A DNA stretch of 64,000 nucleotides, taken from positions 3,296-67,295 of the forward strand of contig CALCHN010000045.1 in assembly GCA_937901255.1 (NCBI GenBank), read 5' to 3'. This document shows positions 43,418-52,227 of this stretch, piece after piece. This DNA comes from an uncultured Flavobacteriales bacterium. GTDB lineage: Bacteria > Bacteroidota > Bacteroidia > Flavobacteriales_E > Vicingaceae. The notes below the pieces were generated by a model. That model was not told the DNA's origin, made no database searches, and saw only the letters and a program-made list of their open reading frames with translations. The translations under genes and the position numbers were made by a program. Within the stretch, counting starts at the first letter, position 1; each line of letters begins with the position of its first letter.

Positions 43418-43810
43418 TTATTTTTTGAAAACAAAGTACTTCTGTAAAGTAAAATTATAAGTAATGGCTACTAAAATGGCAGTAATCACTCTCGAATAGT
43501 TTTCGTGTACTTTAAATAACTCAGTAATTACATAAACTAAAACGGTATTAAGTAACAAGCTTCCTAAAGAAACCATGATGTACCTACCAATTTGGGTTAC
43601 CAATTTTTTCTCTCTTGCCGAAAAAGCCCAATTTCTACACAAAATAAAATTGGTAATAGCGCCTGTTAAAGCACCTAAAGCTGTTGCATAAACATACCAA
43701 ACATGAAACACGTCTTTCAGTAAAAAAAACACACCAAAATCTACCATAGTAGCTATAAGTGCAGCTGTTTGGTACTTTAAAAACGATATGAAAAAGAATT
43801 TAACCCTCAA
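43418..43810 (-). CDS. GtrA family membrane protein
   Basis: 130 residues with four membrane helices (about 14-33, 38-58, 78-97, 104-122) and the GtrA block LGALTGAITNFILCRNWAFS (about 45-64). The start is TTG at 43810-43808, overlapping the pgpA stop (TTGA); no ATG gives a complete first helix, so TTG is preferred. GtrA proteins are thought to flip or help transfer polyprenyl-linked sugars across the inner membrane. No glycosyltransferase is beside it. Confidence 0.85.
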   Translation of the reverse strand: MRVKFFFISFLKYQTAALIATMVDFGVFFLLKDVFHVWYVYATALGALTGAITNFILCRNWAFSAREKKLVTQIGRYIMVSLGSLLLNTVLVYVITELFKVHENYSRVITAILVAITYNFTLQKYFVFKK

Positions 43811-44271
43811 ATAAATATTAAAATTAATTGTAGTGCTAAGTTAGCATAAATTCCTGCTAAAACATCATCTGCCATTACACCTACGCCACCTTTAAATCGC
43901 TCCATTTTTTTGACTCCTAATGGTTTAGCAATATCAAAAAAACGAAATAAGCCAAAAGCCAACAATAAATTTAACCACGAAAAAGGTACAAACACCATGG
44001 CTATCCATACGCCTACCAACTCATCTACCACTACTTTTGAAGGATCTTTACCCCACTCCTGTTCCAGTTTGTTGGTAGCATAAATTCCGAGCAATGCAAC
44101 AACAACAATTAACACGATAAATGCTAATGGATTAGGAAAAGTAGGAAACCACTCTAATTGATGAAACAACCACAAAAAAGCACAGCCCACTAATGCTCCA
44201 GCAGTTCCAGGAGCTACAGGCGAAAAACCTGCTCCAAAAGTAGTGGCTATTAGTATGTGTATATACTTCAT
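43807..44271 (-). CDS. pgpA: phosphatidylglycerophosphatase A
   Basis: 154 residues. Motifs: FGAGFSPVAPGTAGALVG (13-30) and VVDELVGVWIAMVF (about 81-94), with conserved acidic residues, then FRFFDIAKPLGVKKMERFKGG and MADDVLAG near 135. Removes phosphate from phosphatidylglycerol phosphate to give phosphatidylglycerol at the inner membrane. Overlaps the gtrA start by four bases, so the two are coupled. Divergent from the LRR gene over 166 bases. Confidence 0.92.
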   Translation of the reverse strand: MKYIHILIATTFGAGFSPVAPGTAGALVGCAFLWLFHQLEWFPTFPNPLAFIVLIVVVALLGIYATNKLEQEWGKDPSKVVVDELVGVWIAMVFVPFSWLNLLLAFGLFRFFDIAKPLGVKKMERFKGGVGVMADDVLAGIYANLALQLILIFI

Positions 44272-44437
44272 TAAAATAATAGTGCTTGTATTCTATGCTA
44301 CAAAACTAAGTTTCTTTTTTGAAAACAACAGTTTACCAACACAAGCTTAGTTTACAAGTTATTTTTTATATATTTGGAGGAAGAATTAAATTATTACTCT
44401 TTAAGGTAGAGATGCCGTTCGAAAAAAGAAAACTATT

Positions 44438-46333
44438 ATGAAAACACTGATAACACTTTTATTCATTGTTGCATTACCTTATAAAAGTGATGCTCAAACA
44501 ACCGCAATACCTGATTCTAATTTTGAACAAGCATTAATTAACCTAGGGTTTGATAGTGGAAGTCCTGATGGTGTTGTGTTGACCGCAAATATAGATACAA
44601 TAGGTGTTTTAAATGTTTCTTTTGTAAATATTTCAAGTCTAGTAGGAATAGAAGATTTTACTAATTTATCTACATTATATTGCGAAGGGAATCTATTAAC
44701 TAATTTAGATGTGTCTCAAAATACTGCTTTAAATTTATTGTATTGTAGTAATAATCAACTTACAAATATAGTTGTTGCTGGTGCCTATTCTTTAACTTTA
44801 TTACATTGTAATAATAACCAACTTAGTACTATTAATATAACCCAAAATGTAGCTTTAAATAATTTATCTTGTAAAGATAACCTCATAACTAATTTAGATG
44901 TATCTCAAAACACTGATTTAAATTATCTAAATTGCAATGAAAATCTACTAACCAACATAAATGTCACTCAAAATACTGCTTTGATTTCTTTTCTGTGTGA
45001 TGACAACCAGCTCTCTAACATAGATGTTACTCAAAATATTGTTTTAGATGCACTTCATTGTAATTCTAACCAATTGACAAACTTAAATGTAACACAAAAC
45101 ACTACTTTAACTGAATTAGAATGTTCTTACAATCAATTGACGAGTTTAGATTTAACACAAAATATTGCTTTAACTGAATTACATTGCTACTATAATCAAA
45201 TAACAAGTTTAGATGTATCTAAAAACACTGCTCTAACATATCTTCATTGTGCTTATAACCAAATAACTAATCTAAATGTAGATAGTGCTAGTTCACTAAC
45301 AAAAATATTATGCTATAATAACATATTAACCACCTTAGATGTATCTCAAAACAATAATTTGTTTGTATTACACTCTTATAATAATCAATTAACAAGTTTA
45401 GATGTATCTAAAAATTCGGTATTAAGTCAATTGTTTTGTTCGAATAACCCTTTTACATGTTTGAATGTTAAAAATGGAAACAATACTAATTTTACTACAT
45501 TCATTTCAACTAATACCCCTAATTTAACATGTATAGATGTTGATAATGTTGCATACTCTACAATTAATTGGTCAAACATTGATGCTAGCGTTTCTTTTAG
45601 CAATAACTGTATTAACTCATGCTCTTCTCCTCTAAACATTGGAAATGACACAAGCATATGTCAAGGTGATAGCTTATTTTTAGATTTTACAACACCTAAT
45701 GCAACATATTTATGGCAAGATAGTTCAACCAATTCTACATACACTATAACAAATACTGGTACTTATTGGATTGAGATAACTGCTAATAACACAACTATCT
45801 CTGATACAATTAATATCTTAGTTAACCCTCTACCAAATGTAATTTTAGCGGAATTTAATCCAGATACTCTATGTAATATTAGTAATTCTGTAACTTTACC
45901 TTCTGGTTCTCCATCAGGAGGAAGTTATACTGGATATGGAGTTGTTGGCAATAATTTTGACCCCACTATTTCTGGTCTTGGGACACACAATATTATCTAT
46001 ACTTATACTGATGGAAATTCCTGCATAAATAGTGATACTTCAATTATTACAGTTGAAAACTGTACTGGTATTGATAATATAAAAAATGATTTTGGAATTA
46101 TCTTTTACCCAAATCCAAATATTGGTCAATTTGCTATCGAAAAAACAAGTAATCTTAACAAAGAAATTAAAGTTCAATTACTTGATATTGCTTCAAAATT
46201 AATTCTAGAAATAGTCATTCCAATAGATAAACAAAAACTAGAAATAGATATCACAAAATATAGTAAAGGAATTTACTACCTGCACCTAAACATTGATGAT
46301 GAACAACTTGTAAAACAGATACTGAAAAATTAA
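44438..46333 (+). CDS. secreted leucine-rich-repeat protein with T9SS sorting domain
   Basis: 631 residues. Signal peptide to about 20 (YKSDAQ); a short N-cap (IPDSNFEQALINLGFD). Then 13 repeats of 21 residues at about 77-349 with the pattern L-x-x-L-x-C-x-x-N-x-L-T-x-L-D-V-S-x-N-x-x; 12 of the 13 keep the Cys. Next come Ig/PKD-like beta domains (about 390-545) and a type A T9SS sorting domain (about 555-631, FYPNPNIGQFAI to VKQILKN). Exported through the type IX system to the cell surface, likely for adhesion or binding. A TATATTTG box at 44369-44376 may be the -7 element. Confidence 0.9.
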   Translation: MKTLITLLFIVALPYKSDAQTTAIPDSNFEQALINLGFDSGSPDGVVLTANIDTIGVLNVSFVNISSLVGIEDFTNLSTLYCEGNLLTNLDVSQNTALNLLYCSNNQLTNIVVAGAYSLTLLHCNNNQLSTINITQNVALNNLSCKDNLITNLDVSQNTDLNYLNCNENLLTNINVTQNTALISFLCDDNQLSNIDVTQNIVLDALHCNSNQLTNLNVTQNTTLTELECSYNQLTSLDLTQNIALTELHCYYNQITSLDVSKNTALTYLHCAYNQITNLNVDSASSLTKILCYNNILTTLDVSQNNNLFVLHSYNNQLTSLDVSKNSVLSQLFCSNNPFTCLNVKNGNNTNFTTFISTNTPNLTCIDVDNVAYSTINWSNIDASVSFSNNCINSCSSPLNIGNDTSICQGDSLFLDFTTPNATYLWQDSSTNSTYTITNTGTYWIEITANNTTISDTINILVNPLPNVILAEFNPDTLCNISNSVTLPSGSPSGGSYTGYGVVGNNFDPTISGLGTHNIIYTYTDGNSCINSDTSIITVENCTGIDNIKNDFGIIFYPNPNIGQFAIEKTSNLNKEIKVQLLDIASKLILEIVIPIDKQKLEIDITKYSKGIYYLHLNIDDEQLVKQILKN

Positions 46334-46698
46334 TAATGAAAAAACGGTTTACCAAAAATCTATCCACTTCATTATGTTAGCTAATTACCGTACATTTTGA
46401 TTACAACAAAGCGAAAACATAAAGTTGTCTAATGTCTGGAGGAAAAAACATTACCCTTTATGGATTCGCATAAATTCAATAGATAGTCAAAGATTATCTA
46501 TTGAATTTAGTACAAGACATTGACACATTAAAAATTGTCATAATTAAGAAACAGGTATTCCTCCATTTGGACTAATTAAAATTGAAAATTAAAAATAGTA
46601 CAACCTTTATCTATAAAGCCCCTTTATGAACTAATTTTTGTGTTAACATTGTCTGGGAGATTACTTAGGTTAAGCATAAACTATCTGCTTAATAAAAA
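46334..46698. other. 365-base convergent gap rich in dyads
   Basis: No gene found between the LRR gene and hemE, which converge. A perfect 15-base inverted repeat TAAATTCAATAGATA / TATCTATTGAATTTA (46471-46485 and 46495-46509, 9-base loop) is enclosed by TGGAGGAA (46437-46444) and TTCCTCCA (46558-46565). A third dyad TTAAGCA / TGCTTAA lies at 46670-46692. None is followed by a T-run. Candidates are a bidirectional transcription end, a structured RNA or a remnant of a small mobile element. Confidence 0.55.
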
Positions 46699-47736
46699 CT
46701 ACTTCCTAGTATATTCATGTACAAACTTACAAAGCTGTTTTACATTTTCTACGGGTGTTCCAGGTAAAATTCCATGTCCGAGATTAAAAATATGCCCAGG
46801 TTTGTCTTTTACCGAATCAAGAATCTTTTTGGTTTTACGTTCAATAATATCCCAATCGGCAAATAAAGCAGTAGGATCTAAATTTCCTTGTACAGCTACT
46901 TCGTAATTTAAGTCCGCCCAAGTTTTAGCTAAGTCGGTTTTCCAATCAATAGCAATTACATCTGGATTAGCTTTTCGTAAACTCGGTATAAGGTGAGCAG
47001 AATTTACTCCCATAGAAATTAAAGGAACATTTGGGTATTTGCTCTTAACAATTTGTATCATTTTCTCAACATGCGGATAAACGTACTCGTTGTAGTCATC
47101 AATATCTAACGCTCCTACCCAACTATCGAAAATTTGTACAGCCATCGCTCCACTTTCAATCTGAAAGTTTAAGTAATTTGCCATAACGGTACCTAATTTA
47201 TCCATCAACAAATGCCAAGCTTTACTTTCATTATACATAAAAGCTTTCATTTTTTCATAATTCTTAGATGGACCGCCTTCAATCATGTAACTTGCCAAGG
47301 TAAACGGAGCTCCAACAAAACCAATACAAGGCACATTTAATTCTCCTTTCAAGATGGTCAGTGCTTTACCGGTGTACCACATTTCTGTTGCAGGATCTAC
47401 CACTTTAAGTTTCTCTACATCGGCAACTGTTCGTATTGGATTGTGAATTAATGGTCCGTAGCCTTTTTTGTATTCAAAGCTTATTCCCATTGGTCCAAGT
47501 GGAATTAGAATATCAGAAAAAATAATAGCAGAATCTAACTCAAACTGATTAATTGGTAACAAAGTAACCTCTGCACTCACTTCAGGAATAGTACTTATCT
47601 CGATAATACTGTACTTTTCTTTAATTTTCATGTATTCTTTTTGGTATCGTCCTGCCTGACGAGCTAACCAAAGTGGTGTGTATGGAGTTTCTTCTCTTCT
47701 ACAAGCTTTTAAAAAATTATCGTTGAATGTTGTCAT
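46699..47736 (-). CDS. hemE: uroporphyrinogen decarboxylase
   Basis: 345 residues, full length. Seen: TPLWLARQAGRYQKEY (about 19-34, family signature), IFSDILIPLGPMG (about 70-82, with the key Asp), and GFVGAPFTLASYMIEGG (about 138-154). The C-terminal ILPGTPVENVKQLCKFVHEY is also typical. Removes four carboxyl groups from uroporphyrinogen III to give coproporphyrinogen III. It lies on the same strand as hemB-hemL, but 399 bases containing a broken gene and a palindrome separate it from hemL. Confidence 0.96.
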   Translation of the reverse strand: MTTFNDNFLKACRREETPYTPLWLARQAGRYQKEYMKIKEKYSIIEISTIPEVSAEVTLLPINQFELDSAIIFSDILIPLGPMGISFEYKKGYGPLIHNPIRTVADVEKLKVVDPATEMWYTGKALTILKGELNVPCIGFVGAPFTLASYMIEGGPSKNYEKMKAFMYNESKAWHLLMDKLGTVMANYLNFQIESGAMAVQIFDSWVGALDIDDYNEYVYPHVEKMIQIVKSKYPNVPLISMGVNSAHLIPSLRKANPDVIAIDWKTDLAKTWADLNYEVAVQGNLDPTALFADWDIIERKTKKILDSVKDKPGHIFNLGHGILPGTPVENVKQLCKFVHEYTRK

Positions 47737-47794
47737 TTGTTTAGTGTTTTAGTGTCATAACGAAGAAGTATGACTTAGCAAACTGCTTATGTTT

Positions 47795-47980
47795 TTAGTT
47801 TTTATTATTTTTTATTGCAAAATTAATGATTAAACCCAAGCCAATTAGTAGGAATACTGCTCCCACATAAAAAAAAAGATTCACTCAAGGCCAATGCATT
47901 ATTTTAAAGAGAGCTCCGAAAATAATACTGGCAAATGAAATAAACGATAAAATAATACCAACTACTAAAAGTTTTTTCAT
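47795..47980 (-). pseudogene. GldL-like small membrane protein broken by one in-frame TGA
   Basis: A 61-codon frame runs from ATG at 47980 to TAA at 47797-47795, interrupted only by TGA at 47887-47885. The translation is MKKLLVVGIILSFISFASII, FGALFKIMHWP, stop, VNLFFYVGAVFLLIGLGL and a basic tail. ALFKIMHWPG-x-N is the hallmark of GldL N-terminal-type two-helix proteins, so the TGA replaces the expected GGA (Gly) by one base change. Downstream codons still read as a good second helix, so the change is recent or a sequencing error. It lies between hemL and hemE. Confidence 0.7.
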
Positions 47981-48030
47981 TTACTAATTGTTATATTGTT
48001 ATTTAATTTATTTTCAAGTACAAAGCAATT

Positions 48031-48121
48031 AATGTGGCTAAAGCCAATATAATGAAATTTTTTACCCCGACCTTAAGGTCGGGGTAAAACCCAAACCAAA
48101 AAAGGGCTTTAGCCTCATTCT
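48031..48121. repeat. nested palindrome (REP-like)
   Basis: Outer arms: AATGTGGCTAAAGCC (48031-48045) and its inverted near-copy (48107-48121, one mismatch in 15). Inner: a perfect 30-base palindrome at 48062-48091 with TTTTACCCCGACC on the left and TTAA in the centre. The element begins 14 bases after the end of hemL reading on the minus strand. Size, nesting and intergenic position fit a REP/BIME-type element; no REP-associated transposase is in the window. Confidence 0.8.
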
Positions 48122-48135
48122 TTTTTTAGTATCAA

Positions 48136-49416
48136 TTAAATAGATTTCATCGCCCTATTAATCCCTGTTACAATTTTTTCCATATCCTCGTCAGAAATAA
48201 CTGATGATAAAAACCAAGCTTCGAACTGACTTGGCGGAATGTAAATACCATTTTCTATTAATCCCCAAAAGAATTTAGTAAACTGAGCCGTATTACACTC
48301 TTGTGCTTCTGTAAAATTAGTGATTTTTTTAGCTGAGAAAAATGGATTAATCATCGAACCAAATCGATTTACTGTTAACTCTATACCGTTTTCAACAGCG
48401 GCATCTAACAAGGCTTTTTCAATAATAGCTGCTTGCTCGTTAAATTTATCGTAAGGATTTTGAGCTTGCAATTCTGTTAGGGTGGCAATACCAGCAGCCA
48501 TAGCTACAGGATTTCCTGATAAGGTTCCTGCTTGATACATATCGCCAAGAGGAGAAACCATTTGCATGATTTCATTTCTTGCTCCGTAAGCTCCCACAGG
48601 GAAACCACCTCCAACTACTTTACCCAAACACGTAATATCTGCTTCTATACCCAACAATTCCTGAGCTCCACCAAATTTAGAGCGAAAACCTGTCATCACT
48701 TCATCTACCACCAATAAAATTCCTGCATCTTTGGTAATTTGTCTTAGTTCTTTAATAAAATCATCAGAAGGCAATACTACGCCCATATTTCCAGCAATAG
48801 GCTCAATAAACACAGCTGCTATATCTTTGCATTCAGTAATATGTTTTTTTACGGAATCAATATTATTGTACTCGGCAATTAAGGTATTTTTAACTGCATC
48901 GGCAGGAACGCCTTTACTTCCAGGAATACTTAATGTTGCTAATCCGCTACCGGCAGCAACCAATAAAGCATCTGAATGTCCGTGATAACAACCAGAAAAT
49001 TTAATAATATGATTTTTTCCTGTATAAGCTCTTGCTAAACGAATAGCACTCAACACAGCTTCTGTTCCTGAATTAACAAACCTAACCTTGTCCATTCCAG
49101 GAAAAGCTTGGCAAACCATTTCTGCTAAAACAATTTCATTTTCGGTACTTGCACCAAAAGTAAAACCTGTACAAACTTGTTTCTGCACTGCTTCTATGAC
49201 TTTGTTATTACCATGACCTAAAATCATTGGTCCGTAAGAAAGTACTAAATCAATGTATTCGTTTCCATCTACATCATAAATTTTTGAACCGTGTGCTCGT
49301 TCCATAAAAAGCGGATTTCCTCCAACTGATTTGAATGCTCTAACGGGCGAGTTTACTGCTCCTACTAAGTGTTGTTGTCCTTTACTATAAAGTGTTTGAG
49401 ATTTGGTGTTGTTCAT
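48136..49416 (-). CDS. hemL: glutamate-1-semialdehyde 2,1-aminomutase
   Basis: 426 residues, normal length. Class III PLP fold: NSGTEAVLSAIRLARAYTG (about 118-136), LLVVDEVMTGFR (about 234-245), and the Schiff-base Lys in CLGKVVGGGFPVGAYG (about residue 266). The N-terminus QHLVGAVNSPVRAFKSVGG is specific for GSA aminomutase as opposed to other class III aminotransferases. Converts glutamate-1-semialdehyde to 5-aminolevulinate, the C5 route to heme. Starts 11 bases after hemB, which uses its product. Confidence 0.95.
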   Translation of the reverse strand: MNNTKSQTLYSKGQQHLVGAVNSPVRAFKSVGGNPLFMERAHGSKIYDVDGNEYIDLVLSYGPMILGHGNNKVIEAVQKQVCTGFTFGASTENEIVLAEMVCQAFPGMDKVRFVNSGTEAVLSAIRLARAYTGKNHIIKFSGCYHGHSDALLVAAGSGLATLSIPGSKGVPADAVKNTLIAEYNNIDSVKKHITECKDIAAVFIEPIAGNMGVVLPSDDFIKELRQITKDAGILLVVDEVMTGFRSKFGGAQELLGIEADITCLGKVVGGGFPVGAYGARNEIMQMVSPLGDMYQAGTLSGNPVAMAAGIATLTELQAQNPYDKFNEQAAIIEKALLDAAVENGIELTVNRFGSMINPFFSAKKITNFTEAQECNTAQFTKFFWGLIENGIYIPPSQFEAWFLSSVISDEDMEKIVTGINRAMKSI

Positions 49417-49427
49417 ATTTTATTTTT

Positions 49428-50390
49428 TTATTGTCTTAATAATCTAGCTGCTTCTTTAGCAAAATAAGTAATAATAATGTCTGCTCCTGCTCTTTTTATG
49501 GATAGTAAGGTTTCCATCATTACTTTCTGCTCATCTATCCAGCCATTTTTACCAGCTGCTTTAATCATGGAATACTCTCCACTAACATTATAAGCTGCTA
49601 TGGGTAAATCAAAATTGTTTTTTAAATCTCTAATGATATCCAAATAAGATAAAGCAGGTTTAACCATTAAAATGGCTGCCCCTTCATCCACATCAGCCTG
49701 AGCTTCTTTTATCGCTTCATTTCTGTTGGCAGCATCCATTTGGTAGGTTCTTCTATCGCCAAAACTTGGCGTTGAATCTGCTGCATCTCTAAATGGTCCG
49801 TAATAAGCCGAAGCATATTTTACCGAATAGCCCATAATTGGAATATGCTGAAATCCGTTTTTATCTAATTCATCCCTAATTTCCCTTACTGCAAAATCCA
49901 TCATGCCCGATGGAGCAACCATATCTATACCTGCTTTTGCTTGAGCTAATACTTGTTTTCTTAAATTTACAAGTGTTAAATCGTTATCCACATCATGATT
50001 ACACAAAACGCCACAATGTCCGTGGTCGGTATATTCACAAAAACAAACATCGGCAATTACTTGTAAGTTGGGATATTCTTTTTTTATTTGTCGGATAGCT
50101 TGTTGAATAATGCCTTCCTCACTCCAGCTTTCAGAACCTTCCGCATCTTTATGCAAAGGAATACCAAATAGTATAACCGATTTTATTCCCAAGTCCACTA
50201 CTTCATCTAACTCTTCTTTTATCCTATCTAACGAATAGCGATATATACCGGGCATGGAAACAATTTCTTTTTTAATGTTGTTGCCTTCTTCAATAAACAA
50301 AGGATAAATAAAGTCTGCAACTTGCAAATGTGTTTCTCTTACTTTTGCTCTAATCTCTTCATTTTTTCTATTATCTCTAAGTCTGTTCAT
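49428..50390 (-). CDS. hemB: delta-aminolevulinic acid dehydratase (porphobilinogen synthase)
   Basis: 320 residues, full length. Active-site Lys segments [20 protein letters not shown] (about 191-210) and [13 protein letters not shown] (about 240-252), and a metal-binding Cys cluster [14 protein letters not shown] (about 115-128), the zinc type. Condenses two 5-aminolevulinate molecules to porphobilinogen. It lies in the minus-strand cluster yaaA-cvfB-hemB-hemL, 28 bases after cvfB. Confidence 0.96.
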   Translation of the reverse strand: MNRLRDNRKNEEIRAKVRETHLQVADFIYPLFIEEGNNIKKEIVSMPGIYRYSLDRIKEELDEVVDLGIKSVILFGIPLHKDAEGSESWSEEGIIQQAIRQIKKEYPNLQVIADVCFCEYTDHGHCGVLCNHDVDNDLTLVNLRKQVLAQAKAGIDMVAPSGMMDFAVREIRDELDKNGFQHIPIMGYSVKYASAYYGPFRDAADSTPSFGDRRTYQMDAANRNEAIKEAQADVDEGAAILMVKPALSYLDIIRDLKNNFDLPIAAYNVSGEYSMIKAAGKNGWIDEQKVMMETLLSIKRAGADIIITYFAKEAARLLRQ

Positions 50391-50418
50391 GCTTATTTTT
50401 TGTAATAAAGAATAGCTA

Positions 50419-51252
50419 CTACCTAACCAACTCTATACTGTCTGGATTAATTTTTATTTTCTTACCACTATAAAGTATGCCTACTGCTTTTTTAAATGCT
50501 TTCTTACTGACTTTAAAGGTACTATAAATCAGTTCTGGAGAACTTTTGTCTGTAATATTAAGTTTACCTTTTTCTTTTAACAATGTTTCATAAATAGCGT
50601 TGGCGATATTTTCTAATTCGTCTAATTTTGAACTATTTAATGTAATGTCTAGCTTATTGTCGGGACGAACTTTCTGAACAAAACCCTTCAATTTATCTCC
50701 TATGTATATGGGACGAAAAACTTCATTTTCGAACAACATGCCTAAATGTTGGTTGTTTACCACTACTTTGTAGCCTAAATCTGTATGTTGTGCAACCAAT
50801 AAAGAAACTTCATCTCCTTGTTTCAAGGTAATTGGATTTTTTTTAAGATGTTTTTCAATTTTTGCACTGCCCACCATTCTGTTGGTTAGCTCATCTTTAT
50901 ACAAATAAACTGGATACTCTTCACCAACTTCTATCTTATAAAACTGTTCAGAATAAGGTACTAATAAATCTTTTTCAACTCCCCACTCAAAAAAAGCACC
51001 AACAGGAGTAACATCTACGGCTTTTAAAAAATCACATTGGTGCATTAATATTTTAGGAATTAAAGTAGTAGCTATAGGTCTGTCTTCAGAATCTGTGTAA
51101 ACAAACACTTCTAATTTATCGCCAATTTCAAAATCTACAGGAACATATTTGTGAGGCAACAAAATTTCTTCTCCCTCTTGTGTAAGTAAATATATTCCTT
51201 GTGGAGTAGTTTTCACACTTTCTAATTCAACAATATTTCCTATTTCTTGCAT
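50419..51252 (-). CDS. CvfB-like S1 RNA-binding protein
   Basis: 277 residues composed of tandem S1/OB-like domains. The start reads [20 protein letters not shown], followed by [40 protein letters not shown] (about 80-99) and [20 protein letters not shown] (about 172-191). A C-terminal winged-helix-like segment (230-277) is also as in CvfB/YitL. Known relatives bind RNA and affect virulence-gene expression in staphylococci; the role here is undetermined. Three bases separate it from yaaA. Confidence 0.85.
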   Translation of the reverse strand: MQEIGNIVELESVKTTPQGIYLLTQEGEEILLPHKYVPVDFEIGDKLEVFVYTDSEDRPIATTLIPKILMHQCDFLKAVDVTPVGAFFEWGVEKDLLVPYSEQFYKIEVGEEYPVYLYKDELTNRMVGSAKIEKHLKKNPITLKQGDEVSLLVAQHTDLGYKVVVNNQHLGMLFENEVFRPIYIGDKLKGFVQKVRPDNKLDITLNSSKLDELENIANAIYETLLKEKGKLNITDKSSPELIYSTFKVSKKAFKKAVGILYSGKKIKINPDSIELVR

Positions 51253-51255
51253 AGT

Positions 51256-52020
51256 TTAATTTCTTAAAAAAACCAATTCTTTTGGTGAAGATGCTTCTTC
51301 GTTAAACAAGTATCCATCAGTATCGAAAGCAGTTAGTTCTTCTATGGTTTTTAGTTTATTTTTCAAGATAAATGCTGCCATAGCTCCTCTGGCTTTTTTA
51401 GCATAAACCATTACCGTTTTATATTGTCCGTTGCTATAATCTTTAAATACGGGAGTAATTATTGGTGCTGCCAACTTTTTCTTATTAATCGCTTTAAAAT
51501 ATTCGTTAGAAGCTAGATTAACCAATACTTTGTCACCATTTGTTTTTATTACTTTATTGATTTCATTTACAATGGTATCTCCCCAAAACTCATATAAATT
51601 ACTTTTCTTCCCAATTTTTAATTTAGTTCCCATCTCTAATCGGTAAGCATGAATAGCATCCATAGGTTTTAATACGCCATACAAACCCGATAAAATTCTT
51701 AAATGTTCTTGAGCATATTCCAATTCATTTTTTTTGAAAGAAGTAGCATTTAATCCGGCATACACTTCTCCAGTAAAAGTAAACATTGCTTGTTTGGTAT
51801 TTTCAGTATTATGGTTAGCACTCCATTGCTGGTATCTTTCTACATTTAGCTGAGCTAAATCATCACTAATAGACATCAGGTTTTGAAGTTTTTTAGGACT
51901 ATATTTCCTTAATTCTTTTATTAGTTTTTCTGAATGTTCAACAAATTGAGGCGTAGTAAACCAATCTGGTTTTTCACCTTCTATCGATAGCTTTTTTGCA
52001 GGAGAAATAACTACTAACAT
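51256..52020 (-). CDS. yaaA: peroxide stress protein YaaA (DUF328 family)
   Basis: 254 residues, full length. Starts MLVVISPAKKLSIE, the family opening, with SDDLAQLNVERYQQW (about 50-64), FTGEVYAGLNATSF (about 82-95), LSGLYGVLKPMDAIHAYRLEMG (about 112-133) and KARGAMAAFI near 213. In E. coli YaaA lowers free iron under peroxide stress and binds DNA. First gene of the minus-strand cluster. A TACTTTTG box at 52050-52043 is a plausible -7 element; the cluster is divergent from mutL. Confidence 0.92.
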   Translation of the reverse strand: MLVVISPAKKLSIEGEKPDWFTTPQFVEHSEKLIKELRKYSPKKLQNLMSISDDLAQLNVERYQQWSANHNTENTKQAMFTFTGEVYAGLNATSFKKNELEYAQEHLRILSGLYGVLKPMDAIHAYRLEMGTKLKIGKKSNLYEFWGDTIVNEINKVIKTNGDKVLVNLASNEYFKAINKKKLAAPIITPVFKDYSNGQYKTVMVYAKKARGAMAAFILKNKLKTIEELTAFDTDGYLFNEEASSPKELVFLRN

Positions 52021-52227
52021 AAATGATTAATTTTTCAGAACACAAAAGTACTTTTAAAATCACGAATGGTTTTAATAAAGAATGAAAATCTGATTTTAAT
52101 TAAAGTCAACTAACTAAGCTTAAAATTAATCTTAGTAGAATTTAAAATTGTTAACTATTCGCTAAAAGAGCATAGGTAAAATCTCATTTGTTCTTAGTAA
52201 TTTTGACGGCAAAACTTAGCAAAAACT

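Noticed and set aside
44666..45484. Regular repeats that could suggest a CRISPR array
   Set aside because: The period is 63 bases, in frame, and encodes LRR units; there are no unique spacers and no cas genes.
47885..47887. In-frame TGA as evidence of recoding (TGA as Gly or selenocysteine)
   Set aside because: Many genes here end in TGA with normal family lengths, and no SECIS-like hairpin or sel genes are visible; a nonsense change is simpler.
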